Of a stretch of DNA of 64,000 nucleotides, positions 40,972 through 50,067 are shown in pieces; position 1 is the first letter of the stretch; the number at the start of each line of letters is the position of its first letter. This DNA is from Fulvimarina sp039652615 (GTDB taxonomy: Bacteria; Pseudomonadota; Alphaproteobacteria; Rhizobiales; Rhizobiaceae): contig NZ_JBDJAC010000006.1 in NCBI RefSeq assembly GCF_039652615.1, forward strand, positions 124,001 through 188,000, read 5' to 3'. A model generated the notes under the pieces. It did no database searches, was not told the DNA's origin, and worked only from the letters and a program-made list of their open reading frames with translations. The translations under genes were made by a program, and so were the position numbers.

Positions 40972-43614
40972 TTAGCCGGCCTTCGAGCGTTTGATGGCGC
41001 GGTCAAGGGCGGCGAGGAGCTCGTCCTCCGAGAAGGGCTTCTTTACGGCTTCGACATTTGCTCCGGCAGCTTCCGGAAATTCGATCTTTTCGCCGTAGCC
41101 GGTGACGAAGACGAAGGGGATGCCGCGCTCGACCAGCGGCTCGACCAGCGGGAAACTCGTCTCCGAGCCGAGATTGACATCGAGCATGGCGATGTCGACG
41201 CTTTCCGTGTCAAGGATACGCCGCGCTTCGGAAACGTTCGCGCCGATGAAGACCGCGCTCGCTCCATGGGTTTCGAGCAGCTGTTCGGCATCGAGCGAAA
41301 TGATGACGTTGTCCTCGACGAGGAGAGCGTTCATCCCTTCCAGTAGCAGGCGGTTGCCCGAATTCATATCGTCGTGTCCTTGGGAGTCCGTCGCGTAAGT
41401 CTGTTTCGACTCCCAGCCTTTCGAATGTTCGCCGACCGCTGGCACCCCGTTGAAGGCACTGTCGTCGAATTCGATATAGCGTTCCGGGATGAGGAAACGA
41501 GCCTGAAGGCCTGCAAGCTTGAAGGTGAGTTCGGCGTCCCCGCCGAGATCGTGCGGGATCGATCGTTCGATAATCGTCGAGCCAAAGCCCCGACGGCTTG
41601 GCCGTTGAACGGCCGGACCACCTTCTTCGCGCCATTTGATGACGCAGCCATTGTCCGCATCGATATGCCAATCGACGAACACCCTGCCGCGTGAATCGGA
41701 CAAGCTGCCGTATTTGGCCGAATTGGTCACCATCTCGTGGAAGACGAGAGCGAGGATCGAGAACGCTTTCGGCGAGACGAGAATATCCGGCCCGGTGAGC
41801 ATCACCCTGTCCGCCTTGCCGCCGATATAGGCGTCGACTTCGGTCTGAATGATATCCGAGAGCTTTTGGGGAGCGTATTTCTCGTCGGTGATCTGATTGT
41901 GAGCCCGCGCAAGAGCCTGAATGCGACCGCTGACGATGTTAGAGAAATCATCGACGTCGCTCGCGGTCCCCTTGCTCTGGGTGACGAGCGCGCGGATCAA
42001 GGCGAGAATGTTGCGGACGCGATGGTTCAGCTCGGCGATCAGGAGTTCCTGCGCCTGCTGGGCCTGAGCCTGCTGGCGCGAAGTTTCCTCGGTAAACTTG
42101 ACCAGAACCTCCAGAATCGAGACGCGTAACGCCTCCGACGCCTTCTTCTCCGCATCGGTCCAGGATTTCGATTTGCCGCGGACGGTTTCCTGCCAGGCCT
42201 CGAAGCTCTTGCGCGGCGTCAGACGCGGGCCATTCGGCCCGTAAGCCATCTTCTTGTCCTGCGGATTACCAGCCCAGCTCACGGTCTGGACCAGTTCCCG
42301 GCGGAAGAACATGATGTAATCGCGCGGCGATCGCGAGATCGGAATGGCGAGGAGACCAGCCGCCTCCTTCTCGAATTCCTTCGCCGGCGGATAGACGGCG
42401 CCAAGTTCGTCGCTCGCATAGACCCGGCTCGCGGCGGCGCGGTTCAAAAAGCGGGCGAGCGCCGGCATCGCGCTGTCCGGCGGCGTCTTGCCATAGCTTT
42501 TCATCACGCCGTCGGCCCAGACGGCAACGCCGTCCGAGGAGATGATCTCGCGAAGATCACCTGCAAAGTCGGACAGTTCGGCCACGGAGGGCGTCAGGCT
42601 CATCAGCTTGCCGACGAAGCGGTCGTGCAATTCGCGGCCCTTCTCCTCCGCTTCCCGCCGTTCGCGGGCAAGCTTGCCCTCGATCATCAGCGAGATCATC
42701 AGGCCGAAGAGTTCGGTCGCGTTGCGCATCTCCATGGAGAGGCGACGCGGCTTGTAGTGATGCAGCGCGAAAAGGCCCCACAACCGTCCCTCGATGACGA
42801 TCGAGATCGAATACGAGGCGTCGACCTCCATATTTTTCAGGTACTCGATATGAATCGGCGAGACCGATCTGAGCGTCGACATCGACAGGTCGAGCGGGTC
42901 TCCCGAGGGATCGAGCTGGGGCTCGACCGGCACCGGCTCGGCATGAACATTGGCGATGGTGCGGACGCGATTGCGCACATAGAGCGCGCGCGCCTGTACC
43001 GGGATGTCCGTTGCCGGATAGTTGAGGCCACGGAAGGATTCGAGCCCCGCGCGAAGCGCTTCCGCGGCCACCGTGCCCGCGCCGTCGGTGTTGAAGCGGT
43101 AGAGCATGACCCGGTCGAAGCCGGTCACGCTTCTCAGCTGGCGAACGCTTTCTTCAAAAAGCTCGGCGGTCGACTGCGTGCGCTGCAGGCGGCCCGACAT
43201 GGAGCGCACCAACGCGCCCGGATTGATCGTCTGCCTCTCGTCGGAGGGCTCGGCTTCGATAATGATTGATGCGCCAGAGACGTGCAGCGAGATATCGAAC
43301 TTGCGTCCATCGGACAGAAAGTCGATGCCGAACACCCGCTCGCTCCCGTCTTCCGAGGACAGCATCTGGAGCCGGGATCGCAGAAGATGGATGACATCGT
43401 CGCTGAGAAGCGTATCGAGATTGGTGCCAAGCAGATCATCGAAGCTCTTGCCCGCGAATGCTTCGACATTGGCTGAGACACGCTGAATCAGCCAGTCGAA
43501 GGAGACGGCCAGAAGAAATCCGAAATCCTGAATGCCACCGAGAAGGTGTATGGGCTCCCGGTCACAATTCGTCAGATCAACGGCAAATTTCGTCGGGTCG
43601 ACTTCGCGGCTCAT
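40972..43614 (-). CDS. bphP: Bacteriophytochrome histidine kinase with fused receiver
   Basis: A red/far-red light sensor of 880 residues. The order is PAS (1-115), GAF (about 140-310), PHY (about 320-500), HWE/HisKA_2 kinase (about 535-730) and a C-terminal receiver (about 760-880). The biliverdin-binding Cys17 sits in LTNCDREPIHLLGG. The GAF domain has PATDIPVQARALY (PASDIP motif, here with Thr), and the PHY tongue has PRKSF. The kinase phosphorylation site is ELNHRVRNILALIRAL, and the receiver Asp is in DIAMLDVNLGS. Such a receiver suggests phosphotransfer within the hybrid kinase or a sink. ATG 43614 follows AGGAAAGG. It is coupled to the heme oxygenase gene, which ends 27 bp upstream. 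Confidence 0.95.
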   Translation of the reverse strand: MSREVDPTKFAVDLTNCDREPIHLLGGIQDFGFLLAVSFDWLIQRVSANVEAFAGKSFDDLLGTNLDTLLSDDVIHLLRSRLQMLSSEDGSERVFGIDFLSDGRKFDISLHVSGASIIIEAEPSDERQTINPGALVRSMSGRLQRTQSTAELFEESVRQLRSVTGFDRVMLYRFNTDGAGTVAAEALRAGLESFRGLNYPATDIPVQARALYVRNRVRTIANVHAEPVPVEPQLDPSGDPLDLSMSTLRSVSPIHIEYLKNMEVDASYSISIVIEGRLWGLFALHHYKPRRLSMEMRNATELFGLMISLMIEGKLARERREAEEKGRELHDRFVGKLMSLTPSVAELSDFAGDLREIISSDGVAVWADGVMKSYGKTPPDSAMPALARFLNRAAASRVYASDELGAVYPPAKEFEKEAAGLLAIPISRSPRDYIMFFRRELVQTVSWAGNPQDKKMAYGPNGPRLTPRKSFEAWQETVRGKSKSWTDAEKKASEALRVSILEVLVKFTEETSRQQAQAQQAQELLIAELNHRVRNILALIRALVTQSKGTASDVDDFSNIVSGRIQALARAHNQITDEKYAPQKLSDIIQTEVDAYIGGKADRVMLTGPDILVSPKAFSILALVFHEMVTNSAKYGSLSDSRGRVFVDWHIDADNGCVIKWREEGGPAVQRPSRRGFGSTIIERSIPHDLGGDAELTFKLAGLQARFLIPERYIEFDDSAFNGVPAVGEHSKGWESKQTYATDSQGHDDMNSGNRLLLEGMNALLVEDNVIISLDAEQLLETHGASAVFIGANVSEARRILDTESVDIAMLDVNLGSETSFPLVEPLVERGIPFVFVTGYGEKIEFPEAAGANVEAVKKPFSEDELLAALDRAIKRSKAG

Positions 43615-43641
43615 TGATCGCCTTTCCTGCTGGCGCAATTC

Positions 43642-44301
43642 TTATTGTTCTCTTCTCGCCAGTTTCGCACTTCTTGCGAACAGTGCGAAGACGCTTGTTG
43701 CAGCATGAGCCGCCGTCTCGAGATCATCTCCGTCTTTCAACAGATCGTCGAAAAGCCCCATGCGCTCCGAGAAATTCCCCGACGCCTGGGCGGCCTCGAA
43801 AAATGCGAGGGGAGGCGTTTGAAACCCGTGAACCCATGTGGACGCGGCCACCCTTCGATGCAACAGGCGCGCACCTAACCGTGATCCTTCAAGCACATAG
43901 AGCGCGCCGGCAAGCCCCGGTATCCCTCCCAGGTCAGGGCCTGAAGACACCTCGACCGGAAGCGGTTGCACTGCGAGCGCTTCGAGATCGCGGTCGAGCG
44001 CATGGCGCATCGCCTGATATCGAATGGCGACATCATGACGCTGAAGTGCTGCTTCGACCAAAGGTTCCAGGGCATGATGGGCCCGATGATTCATGCGGAT
44101 GTATGACGCGTAGGAACTTGGCGCAAGCCAGATTTCGCCGACCTGGGCATCGAGCGCCCGGTGATCCAGGTCGGTCCGACCGCGCAGCGCCGAGCGAATA
44201 TCCGTCGCTTTCGGCCGCGTTCTTCCAGCGGATTTGCGACCGGTCGGAGCTGAGCCCTTTGAAGCGCGACGGGAAGAAGCGACGCTTTCGTCGCGCTGCA
44301 C
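43642..44301 (-). CDS. Biliverdin-forming heme oxygenase
   Basis: Cleaves heme to biliverdin, the chromophore of the phytochrome encoded just downstream (BphO role). The conserved domain starts at DIRSALRGRTDLDHRALDAQ, where His of DHRALD fits the proximal heme ligand. Then come ASYIRMNHRAHHALEPLVE and LAGALYVLEGSRLGARLLHR, with the distal glycine-rich helix. No ATG, GTG or TTG lies where the family N-terminus is expected. GTG 44301 gives 219 residues with about 32 atypical leading residues; a TTG at 44430 would give 262. The upstream part overlaps a possible decayed repeat, so the 5' end may have been reshaped. Function sure, start uncertain. Confidence 0.85.
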   Translation of the reverse strand: MQRDESVASSRRASKGSAPTGRKSAGRTRPKATDIRSALRGRTDLDHRALDAQVGEIWLAPSSYASYIRMNHRAHHALEPLVEAALQRHDVAIRYQAMRHALDRDLEALAVQPLPVEVSSGPDLGGIPGLAGALYVLEGSRLGARLLHRRVAASTWVHGFQTPPLAFFEAAQASGNFSERMGLFDDLLKDGDDLETAAHAATSVFALFARSAKLARREQ

Positions 44302-44359
44302 ATCTCGTCTTTGCCGCAGGGCTCGATCCGGAATGTCATGGGCGTTTTCGCCAGCATGC
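44261..44359. repeat. Possible decayed copy of repeat family A
   Basis: TTTGCCGCA, then GATCCGGAATGTCATG and a closing GCATGC follow the order and spacing of the family A second stem at 3650-3700, although the stem is lost. It overlaps the doubtful 5' end of the heme oxygenase gene. The match could be chance. Confidence 0.35.
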
Positions 44360-44505
44360 ACACGGTCCGGCGCGACATCGCATGCGATGTCACGGTCGTC
44401 TTTCGACCTGATGATCCTGTCGAAATCCAAAAAACGCCCCCGCCTCTGTCGTCAAGCATCCCTATCTGGATACAGGCGGTGAAATTGACATAGGCCAAAA
44501 ACATC

Positions 44506-44531
44506 GACACCGCGATTATTGTTTAGGTGTC
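44506..44531. promoter_or_regulatory. Inverted repeat upstream of the heme oxygenase gene
   Basis: GACACC-N14-GGTGTC is a perfect 6-bp inverted repeat about 75 bp beyond the furthest possible heme oxygenase start. On the minus strand it overlaps a TTGACA. It may be an operator of the heme oxygenase-phytochrome operon; the regulator is unknown. Confidence 0.4.
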
Positions 44532-44641
44532 AACGATCTGCTGCCGCGCAGGTTTCATGCGGCATCTTTTTCCATCGTTGCGCAATAACGAATGTTACAG
44601 CTCGCACAGCGTGCATCACTTTATTTTGGGAGGGCGAAGAT

Positions 44642-45925
44642 CTAGAACCGGTCCCGAAACGCGAACCACGTCATTGCAAGAGCGGTCATCGGGCCGCGCA
44701 GGCGGGTTCCGCCGGGAAAGGGCGGTATCTCAAGCTCTTCCAGAAGCTTCAGCCTGTCGCGATTGCCCGCTAAGCGCTCGGCGTAGAGGCGCCCTGCGAA
44801 ATTGGCGAGCATCACCCCATGGCCTGAAAAGCCGCCGATCGCCGTCAGGCCGTTCCGGCTGCTCTCCACGAAGGGCATGCGCTTCATCGTGATCGCCACA
44901 TGGCCGCCCCAGGCATGGGAGAGCCGGACGCCCTTCAATTGCGGATAGACTTCCGCAATCTGCTTTTCGATATGCTTTGCGATGTTTCCGGTCGCCGAGG
45001 TGTAGGCTTCGCGCCCACCGAAGAGCAGGCGATTGTCGCGGCTCTTGCGAAAATAGCGCACCACAAAGCGGGAGTCGTGACAGGACTCGCCGCCGGGCAG
45101 GATCGTCTCGTCGTGGAGGGGCTCCGTCGCGCCGATGAAGGAGCCGATCGGCATGACATGGGCGTCGAGGGCCGGCGAGAGGTCGTGCCCATAGGCGTTC
45201 GTGGCGAGCAGCACGTTCGGGGCGGTGATCTCGCCCTTCGCGGTCCTGGCGACATGACGCTCGCCGCGATGGGACAACGTCTCGACCGGGCTTGCCTCGA
45301 ACAGCCGAGCGCCGGCGCGCGCCGCGGCTGACGCGGTTCCGACCACGAGCTTCAGCGGGTTGAGATGCCCCGTGCCGGTATCGCGCATTCCGCCGAAGAA
45401 GCGCTTCGTGCCCAGTCTGTCCGCGGTTTCCTCGCGGTCCATGAAGCTTGCATGGGGGTAGTCGTAGCGCTCGGTCAGCGCTTCAACCTGGGCGCGGAAA
45501 TCCTCGACATGGCGGGCCTTGTGGGCCACCGCCAGCTGGCCATATCGAAGGTCGACGTCGAGCCCGTTGACCTCCAGAAATTCAAGCAGGCTCGCTTTGG
45601 CTTCTTCCGCGAGCTTGAAGAGGGCGCGGGATTTCTCGACGCCGATCTCCGGCTCCAGTTCGTCCGGCCAGAGCCGCTGACCCGTTCCGATCTGGCCGCC
45701 ATTGCGCCCCGATGCCCCGTCGCCGAACCGGTGGGCTTCCAGAAGGGCGACCGAGACGCCGGCCTTGGCCAGATTGAGGGCGGCCGAAAGCCCCGTGAAG
45801 CCGCCGCCGACGACTAGGACGTCGACGTCAAGGCTTTCTTCAAGGGCCGGATAGCTCGGGCGTTCGACCGTGTCCTCGTAATAGGAACGGCCGGGCGCGA
45901 TGGGAGAGGTGGCCGCGTAATCCAA
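44642..45925 (-). CDS. FAD-dependent amine oxidase (gamma-glutamylputrescine oxidase type)
   Basis: A DAO-superfamily flavoprotein of 427 residues. The FAD motif is VDVLVVGGGFTGLSAALNLA near 34-53, followed by RFGDGASGRNGGQIGTGQR. FGGMRDTGTGHLNPLKLV and TAIGGFSGHGVMLANFAGRL complete the fold. The best-known relatives, PuuB/OrdL, oxidise gamma-glutamyl-putrescine. A PuuA-like glutamine synthetase gene lies immediately upstream, so a gamma-glutamylated amine is the likely substrate. The start is TTG 45925, right after the upstream stop codon, because no ATG precedes the conserved YYEDTVERPSYP stretch. Confidence 0.9.
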   Translation of the reverse strand: MDYAATSPIAPGRSYYEDTVERPSYPALEESLDVDVLVVGGGFTGLSAALNLAKAGVSVALLEAHRFGDGASGRNGGQIGTGQRLWPDELEPEIGVEKSRALFKLAEEAKASLLEFLEVNGLDVDLRYGQLAVAHKARHVEDFRAQVEALTERYDYPHASFMDREETADRLGTKRFFGGMRDTGTGHLNPLKLVVGTASAAARAGARLFEASPVETLSHRGERHVARTAKGEITAPNVLLATNAYGHDLSPALDAHVMPIGSFIGATEPLHDETILPGGESCHDSRFVVRYFRKSRDNRLLFGGREAYTSATGNIAKHIEKQIAEVYPQLKGVRLSHAWGGHVAITMKRMPFVESSRNGLTAIGGFSGHGVMLANFAGRLYAERLAGNRDRLKLLEELEIPPFPGGTRLRGPMTALAMTWFAFRDRF

Positions 45926-45928
45926 GAT

Positions 45929-47476
45929 CTACACCTGCAGCAGCAGGAATTCGCGTTCCCACGGGCTGATCACCTGCATGAAGGTTTCATGCTCGCCGCG
46001 CTTGATGCCGGAATAGGTGACGACGAAATCCTTCCCCAGAACATCGTGCAGCGCTTTTTCGCTCTCGAAGATCGCGACCGCTTCCAGAAGGCCGCGCGGC
46101 AGCGAGATTTCGCCGTCTTCGTTGGCGGTGCGCTCCGTCGGCTCGCTTGGCGCGATCGCCTCGACCATGCCGAGATAGCCGCAGGCCAAGGACGCCGCGA
46201 TCGAGAGATAGGGATTGGTGTCGGAAGAGGGGAGGCGGTTCTCCACGCGCCGGCCTTCCGGGTCTGAGGTCGGCACTCGGAACGCCGTCGTGCGGTTGTC
46301 GAAGCCCCATTCGCAATTGGTCGGTGCCGCCATGCCATAGGTGAGACGACGATAGGAATTGACGTAGGGCGCCATCATGATCAGCGCGGACGGCACGTAT
46401 TTTTGCATGCCGCCGATAAAGTGATGGAAGAGATCGGACGGCCCACCATCGGGGTTCGAGAAGATGTTGCGGCCGGTTTCGATATCGGTGATCGACTGGT
46501 GGATGTGCATCGCCGATCCCGGCTGACCCTGGATGGGTTTGGCCATGAAGGTCGCATAGATGTCGTGCGCCATCGCCGCTTCCCGGATCGTGCGCTTGAA
46601 CAGGAATACCTGATCGGCGAGCTCAACCGGATCGCCGTGGCGCAGGTTGATCTCCAGCTGCGCCGCGCCCTCCTCGTGGATCAGCGTGTCGATCTCCAAC
46701 CCTTGCGCATCGGAATAGTCGTAGATGTCGTCGATCAGCTCGTCGAACTCGTTGACGCCGCCGATGGAATAGGACTGGCCGGACTGGATCTGCCGCCCGG
46801 AGCGCCCGATCGGCGGCGTCAGCGGATAATCGGGGTCGGCGTTCTTGGAGACGAGATAGAACTCGATCTCCGGCGCGATCACGGGTTTCCAGCCGCGCGC
46901 TTCGTAGAGGCCCATCACATGCTTGAGGACGTTGCGCGGCGTATAGCCCACACGGCCGCCGGTCTGGTCGACGAGATCGCAGATCACCTGGGCGGTCGGA
47001 TCCGTCTCCCAGGGCACCGCGCAGAGCGTCGAGAGATCCGGTACGAGCTTCAGGTCGCCGTCATTGGGTGAATAGCGGAAGTCGCCGGTCTCCTCGGGAT
47101 ACTCTCCCGAGATCGTGTGCATGAACAGCGCCGAGGGAAGCGCGAGGGACGTGTTGCCGACGAATTTCTTGGCCGGCATCATCTTGCCGCGGGCAACGCC
47201 GGCAAGATCGGGCGTGATGCACTCGACATCGTCGATGCCCCGCGCCATCAGCCAATCGCGGGCATCCTCCATGGACTTAACGCCGCGTTTCGATTCCCAG
47301 AAATCGTGGGACGACCCGGCCGGTGCGGCCGGAACCTCCCGTCGCGGTTGAAGCTGGGGTGCCTTCGGCGCGTTCCGCACCGGAGCGTTGGGCCCGCTAT
47401 CCGGGATGGGCTTGCGGGGCGGTTTGGGAACTTCGGGGTTGCGCGGGCGCGATGAAGTTGTGTCTCGCTTGGCCAT
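45929..47476 (-). CDS. Glutamine synthetase-like gamma-glutamylpolyamine synthetase
   Basis: A 515-residue GS-family ligase, PuuA-like. Residues about 1-65 are a Pro/Arg-rich extension not found in ordinary members. Catalytic-domain blocks are ECITPDLAGVARGKMMPAKK, PVIAPEIEFYLVSKN, INLRHGDPVELADQ, GSAMHIHQSI and RVENRLPSSDTNPYLSIAAS. The enzyme probably joins glutamate to a polyamine or similar amine using ATP; the oxidase encoded 3 bp downstream would then act on the product. ATG 47476 is chosen over TTG 47500. It is unlikely to be the housekeeping GlnA because the adenylylation-type C-terminus is missing. Confidence 0.9.
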   Translation of the reverse strand: MAKRDTTSSRPRNPEVPKPPRKPIPDSGPNAPVRNAPKAPQLQPRREVPAAPAGSSHDFWESKRGVKSMEDARDWLMARGIDDVECITPDLAGVARGKMMPAKKFVGNTSLALPSALFMHTISGEYPEETGDFRYSPNDGDLKLVPDLSTLCAVPWETDPTAQVICDLVDQTGGRVGYTPRNVLKHVMGLYEARGWKPVIAPEIEFYLVSKNADPDYPLTPPIGRSGRQIQSGQSYSIGGVNEFDELIDDIYDYSDAQGLEIDTLIHEEGAAQLEINLRHGDPVELADQVFLFKRTIREAAMAHDIYATFMAKPIQGQPGSAMHIHQSITDIETGRNIFSNPDGGPSDLFHHFIGGMQKYVPSALIMMAPYVNSYRRLTYGMAAPTNCEWGFDNRTTAFRVPTSDPEGRRVENRLPSSDTNPYLSIAASLACGYLGMVEAIAPSEPTERTANEDGEISLPRGLLEAVAIFESEKALHDVLGKDFVVTYSGIKRGEHETFMQVISPWEREFLLLQV

Positions 47477-47546
47477 GATGTCCGATTGTTTTTCATCCAA
47501 TCGCTACATAGCCCGTCCGGCTAACGCTTGAAAGGCTTCCCCCTGT

Positions 47547-47963
47547 TCAGACGAGGGCCTTCATCCGTTCCACCGCGTTTTCAGGCAATGGTGTCGAGCG
47601 CCGGGTGGTGGTGTCGGTGAGAACGACGACCGAAAACGCCTTGGCACAGGGTTTGCCATTCTGGAACAGAGCCTGCTCGATCTTGATCGAGCTCGTGCCG
47701 ATCGACTGAACCCGCGTTCCGGTTTGCACCGTGCCGGGCCAGAGCATTTCCCCGATGAAGTCGATCGCGATATGGGCGATGACGAAGGCGCATCCGTCCG
47801 GCACCAGAGGGTCCTCGGGATCGTAGATCACCTCGGTTCGCGCCTGCTCGAAGAACTCCATGAACGCGACATTGTTGATGTGGCCCTGACGATCCATGTC
47901 GGCAAAGCGCAGCTTGTCGCTCGTCATGTGCGGGAAGTCTTCCTGGCGGGGCAGATCGGTCAT
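47547..47963 (-). CDS. Acyl-CoA thioesterase (4HBT hotdog)
   Basis: A 138-residue hotdog-fold thioesterase. RFADMDRQGHINNVAFMEFF contains the catalytic Asp region of the 4-hydroxybenzoyl-CoA thioesterase family. The central strands are VIAHIAIDFIGEMLWPGTV and IKIEQALFQNGKPCAKA. The acyl-CoA substrate is unknown. ATG 47963 is chosen because the frame upstream to 48017 overlaps the next gene and lacks family match. Confidence 0.85.
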   Translation of the reverse strand: MTDLPRQEDFPHMTSDKLRFADMDRQGHINNVAFMEFFEQARTEVIYDPEDPLVPDGCAFVIAHIAIDFIGEMLWPGTVQTGTRVQSIGTSSIKIEQALFQNGKPCAKAFSVVVLTDTTTRRSTPLPENAVERMKALV

Positions 47964-48000
47964 GGGAGCCTGTTTCTCTGAATGGTCTAGGCGTTGGGCC

Positions 48001-49311
48001 TCAAGAGCTGCTTCCAACGCGGCTGGCGACGAGGTCGAAGCGCACGGTTATCTCTTTCGACAGCTCAGAGCCAGACGGATCGTTCTTGACGCCGATCCCG
48101 TAGGCGAGGCGGTCGATGCTGGCCGATCCGGTGACGTGCGCGCGCCCGTTCCCCTGCGGCTCGAAGGTGAAGGGGACCGTCACGGGCTCGGTCGTTCCCT
48201 TGAGCGTGAGGTCTCCGGTCGCGGTATAGGCGTTCTCGCCATCGCCAGATTTCTGGAAATCCGTAAGGACGATGCTGGCTTCCGGGTATTCGTCCGAGGC
48301 AAAGCCGTCGGACTTTTGAAGCTGGGGCGAGACGAAGGAATTCTCGACACTGATCGAGGCGGTGCGGATGGTGATAACGGCGCGGGCCTTGTCGAGGGCG
48401 TCGGGCGAGAAGGTGATGTCGGCCGACCAGTCCCCGATCGTTCCGGTCAGCGGCGAACCTGAGAATTCCGCCGCAAAGCCGAGTGTGCTCTCAGCTTGAT
48501 CGATCGCCCAGTCGCCGGCTGCGGCGGAGCCGTTTGCGCCTGATTCATCCGGTGCGGAGGTCTCCGGCGAGCCGGACGCCTCGTTCGTGGTGGGCTGACT
48601 GGCCTGCATCGTCTCGGCCCGGCCGATGAGAAGCCCGATGGCGAGCACTGCGGCAAAGCCTGCGAGCGCGAAGAGCCCGGCGCCGGACCGGCTCTTCTGC
48701 GGCGTCAGCCCGTCGCCGACACCCATCCGGGAAAAGGACGGAACGCGGTCGATGAGAGTGTGTTTCAGGGCGCCGCCGACATGCAGGACCAAAAGGCCCA
48801 GAAAGGCGAGCGCCAGCCATTTGTGACCGAACTGCGCTATGTCCGACAGGGTCTTGCGTGTCGCCTCGCTCACGGACTCGCGAATCGGAAGGTTCGGCCA
48901 GGGCAGGGCGTCGATCATGAAGAGATGGGTCGGGATCTCCGCGCTCGAAACCGAGACGACCAGCCAGCCGAACAGGGGCACGGCGAGCATCAGGGCATAG
49001 AAGGCATAATGGACGGCATCCGACGCGGCGCGCTCGTACCAGGCCATGGTCGGCGCATGAGCCGGCGGCGGATTGGTCGCGCGCCAGATAATTCGGGCGA
49101 CGGTCAGCGCCAGCACGAGAAGGCCGATCGTCTTATGGAACTGGACGGCGGGAAACTGAACGGCTTTCGAAAGAAAGCCCGACGTCATCAAGAGACCGCC
49201 GGCGATGTTGCAGAGGATCAGTATGGCGATCGTCCAGTGGAGGAGGATCGCACCCCTTGTGTAGCGGGTATAAGCGGCGCGCCATGCGCCCCGTTCGCTC
49301 GTCGCGCTCAT
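48001..49311 (-). CDS. Cytochrome b561-YceI fusion protein
   Basis: A 436-residue protein joining two domains. Residues about 1-190 form a cytochrome b561 domain with four membrane segments; histidines in AILLHWTIAI, FHKTIGLLVL, DAVHYAFY and QFGHKWLAL fit the two b-heme pairs. Another membrane segment lies near 213-230, then an acidic Ser/Glu/Thr linker (GSPETSAPDESG). Residues about 270-430 are a periplasmic YceI lipocalin-like domain (GDWAIDQAESTLGFAAEFSG) that binds isoprenoids. A role in moving electrons between the quinone pool and the periplasm is inferred. A stand-alone YceI gene is immediately upstream. Confidence 0.9.
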   Translation of the reverse strand: MSATSERGAWRAAYTRYTRGAILLHWTIAILILCNIAGGLLMTSGFLSKAVQFPAVQFHKTIGLLVLALTVARIIWRATNPPPAHAPTMAWYERAASDAVHYAFYALMLAVPLFGWLVVSVSSAEIPTHLFMIDALPWPNLPIRESVSEATRKTLSDIAQFGHKWLALAFLGLLVLHVGGALKHTLIDRVPSFSRMGVGDGLTPQKSRSGAGLFALAGFAAVLAIGLLIGRAETMQASQPTTNEASGSPETSAPDESGANGSAAAGDWAIDQAESTLGFAAEFSGSPLTGTIGDWSADITFSPDALDKARAVITIRTASISVENSFVSPQLQKSDGFASDEYPEASIVLTDFQKSGDGENAYTATGDLTLKGTTEPVTVPFTFEPQGNGRAHVTGSASIDRLAYGIGVKNDPSGSELSKEITVRFDLVASRVGSSS

Positions 49312-49461
49312 GGACTTATGTTCTCTATTTCTAGACGCCGAAAGCTTGAACGGCGGGCTAACCCATGAGGTCAACCCGCCGAAATTCGTCCTATTCGAAA
49401 TGCATCGCGCCCGACAAGCCTACAAGCCGACAAGCCGCACGCGGTGCATCGCGTTTCGCGA

Positions 49462-50067
49462 TCAGGATTCGGGAACGAACTCGGCCTGGATTTCGAGGGT
49501 CACATCGGTTCCGACCGGGCCGGCAAGATAGTCGATGCCGTATTTGGTGCGGTCGATAGTCATCTCGCCGCCAAAGCCGATGGCCGGCTGGTCCGTCATC
49601 GGATGCGGGTTGAGCGCGGTGTTGAAGGTCACGTCCATGACCTCTTCATGGGTCTGGCCGTGGAGCGTCAGATCGCCCGTCACCTTACCGGTGTTGTCGC
49701 CGGTGACCTCGATCGACTTGGAGACGAAGGTCGCTTCCGGAAATTCCGCCACGTTGAAGAACTGGTCGCTCGAAAGCTCCTCGACGAAGCTCTTGTCGCC
49801 TTCGAAGTTGACGCTGACGGAGGCGGGATCCACCGTCGCGTTCAGGCTGGATTGCGTCACGTCTTCGGGGTCGAGCTTCAGCGTCGCATTCATCGTGTCG
49901 AAGCGACCGATATAGGTCGACAGGCCGAAATGGTTGACCTTCCACAGGACATTGGTGTGGTTCGGGTCGTTGACATAGGTTCCGGCCGGAACGTCGATCG
50001 ACTGTGCGCTGGCGGCGCCGGTGAAGAGAAGGGTGCTGGCGGCGGCCGCGAGAAGGAATTGACGCAT
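49462..50067 (-). CDS. YceI family periplasmic protein
   Basis: A 201-residue exported protein. The signal peptide ends near residue 21 (TGAASAQS). The YceI beta-barrel shows AGTYVNDPNHTNVLWKVNHF at its start, SSLNATVDPASVSVNF and VTGDLTLHGQTHEEVMDVTF further on. These proteins bind polyisoprenoid or quinone-like lipids. AAAGGAGCC precedes the ATG, a strong ribosome site. It is probably co-expressed with the b561-YceI fusion 150 bp downstream. Confidence 0.93.
   Translation of the reverse strand: MRQFLLAAAASTLLFTGAASAQSIDVPAGTYVNDPNHTNVLWKVNHFGLSTYIGRFDTMNATLKLDPEDVTQSSLNATVDPASVSVNFEGDKSFVEELSSDQFFNVAEFPEATFVSKSIEVTGDNTGKVTGDLTLHGQTHEEVMDVTFNTALNPHPMTDQPAIGFGGEMTIDRTKYGIDYLAGPVGTDVTLEIQAEFVPES

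Noticed and set aside
44431..44641. PpsR/CrtJ site (TGT-N12-ACA) upstream of the heme oxygenase gene
   Set aside because: The only candidate, TGT...ACA near 44594-44609 on the minus strand, has a 10-nt gap instead of 12.
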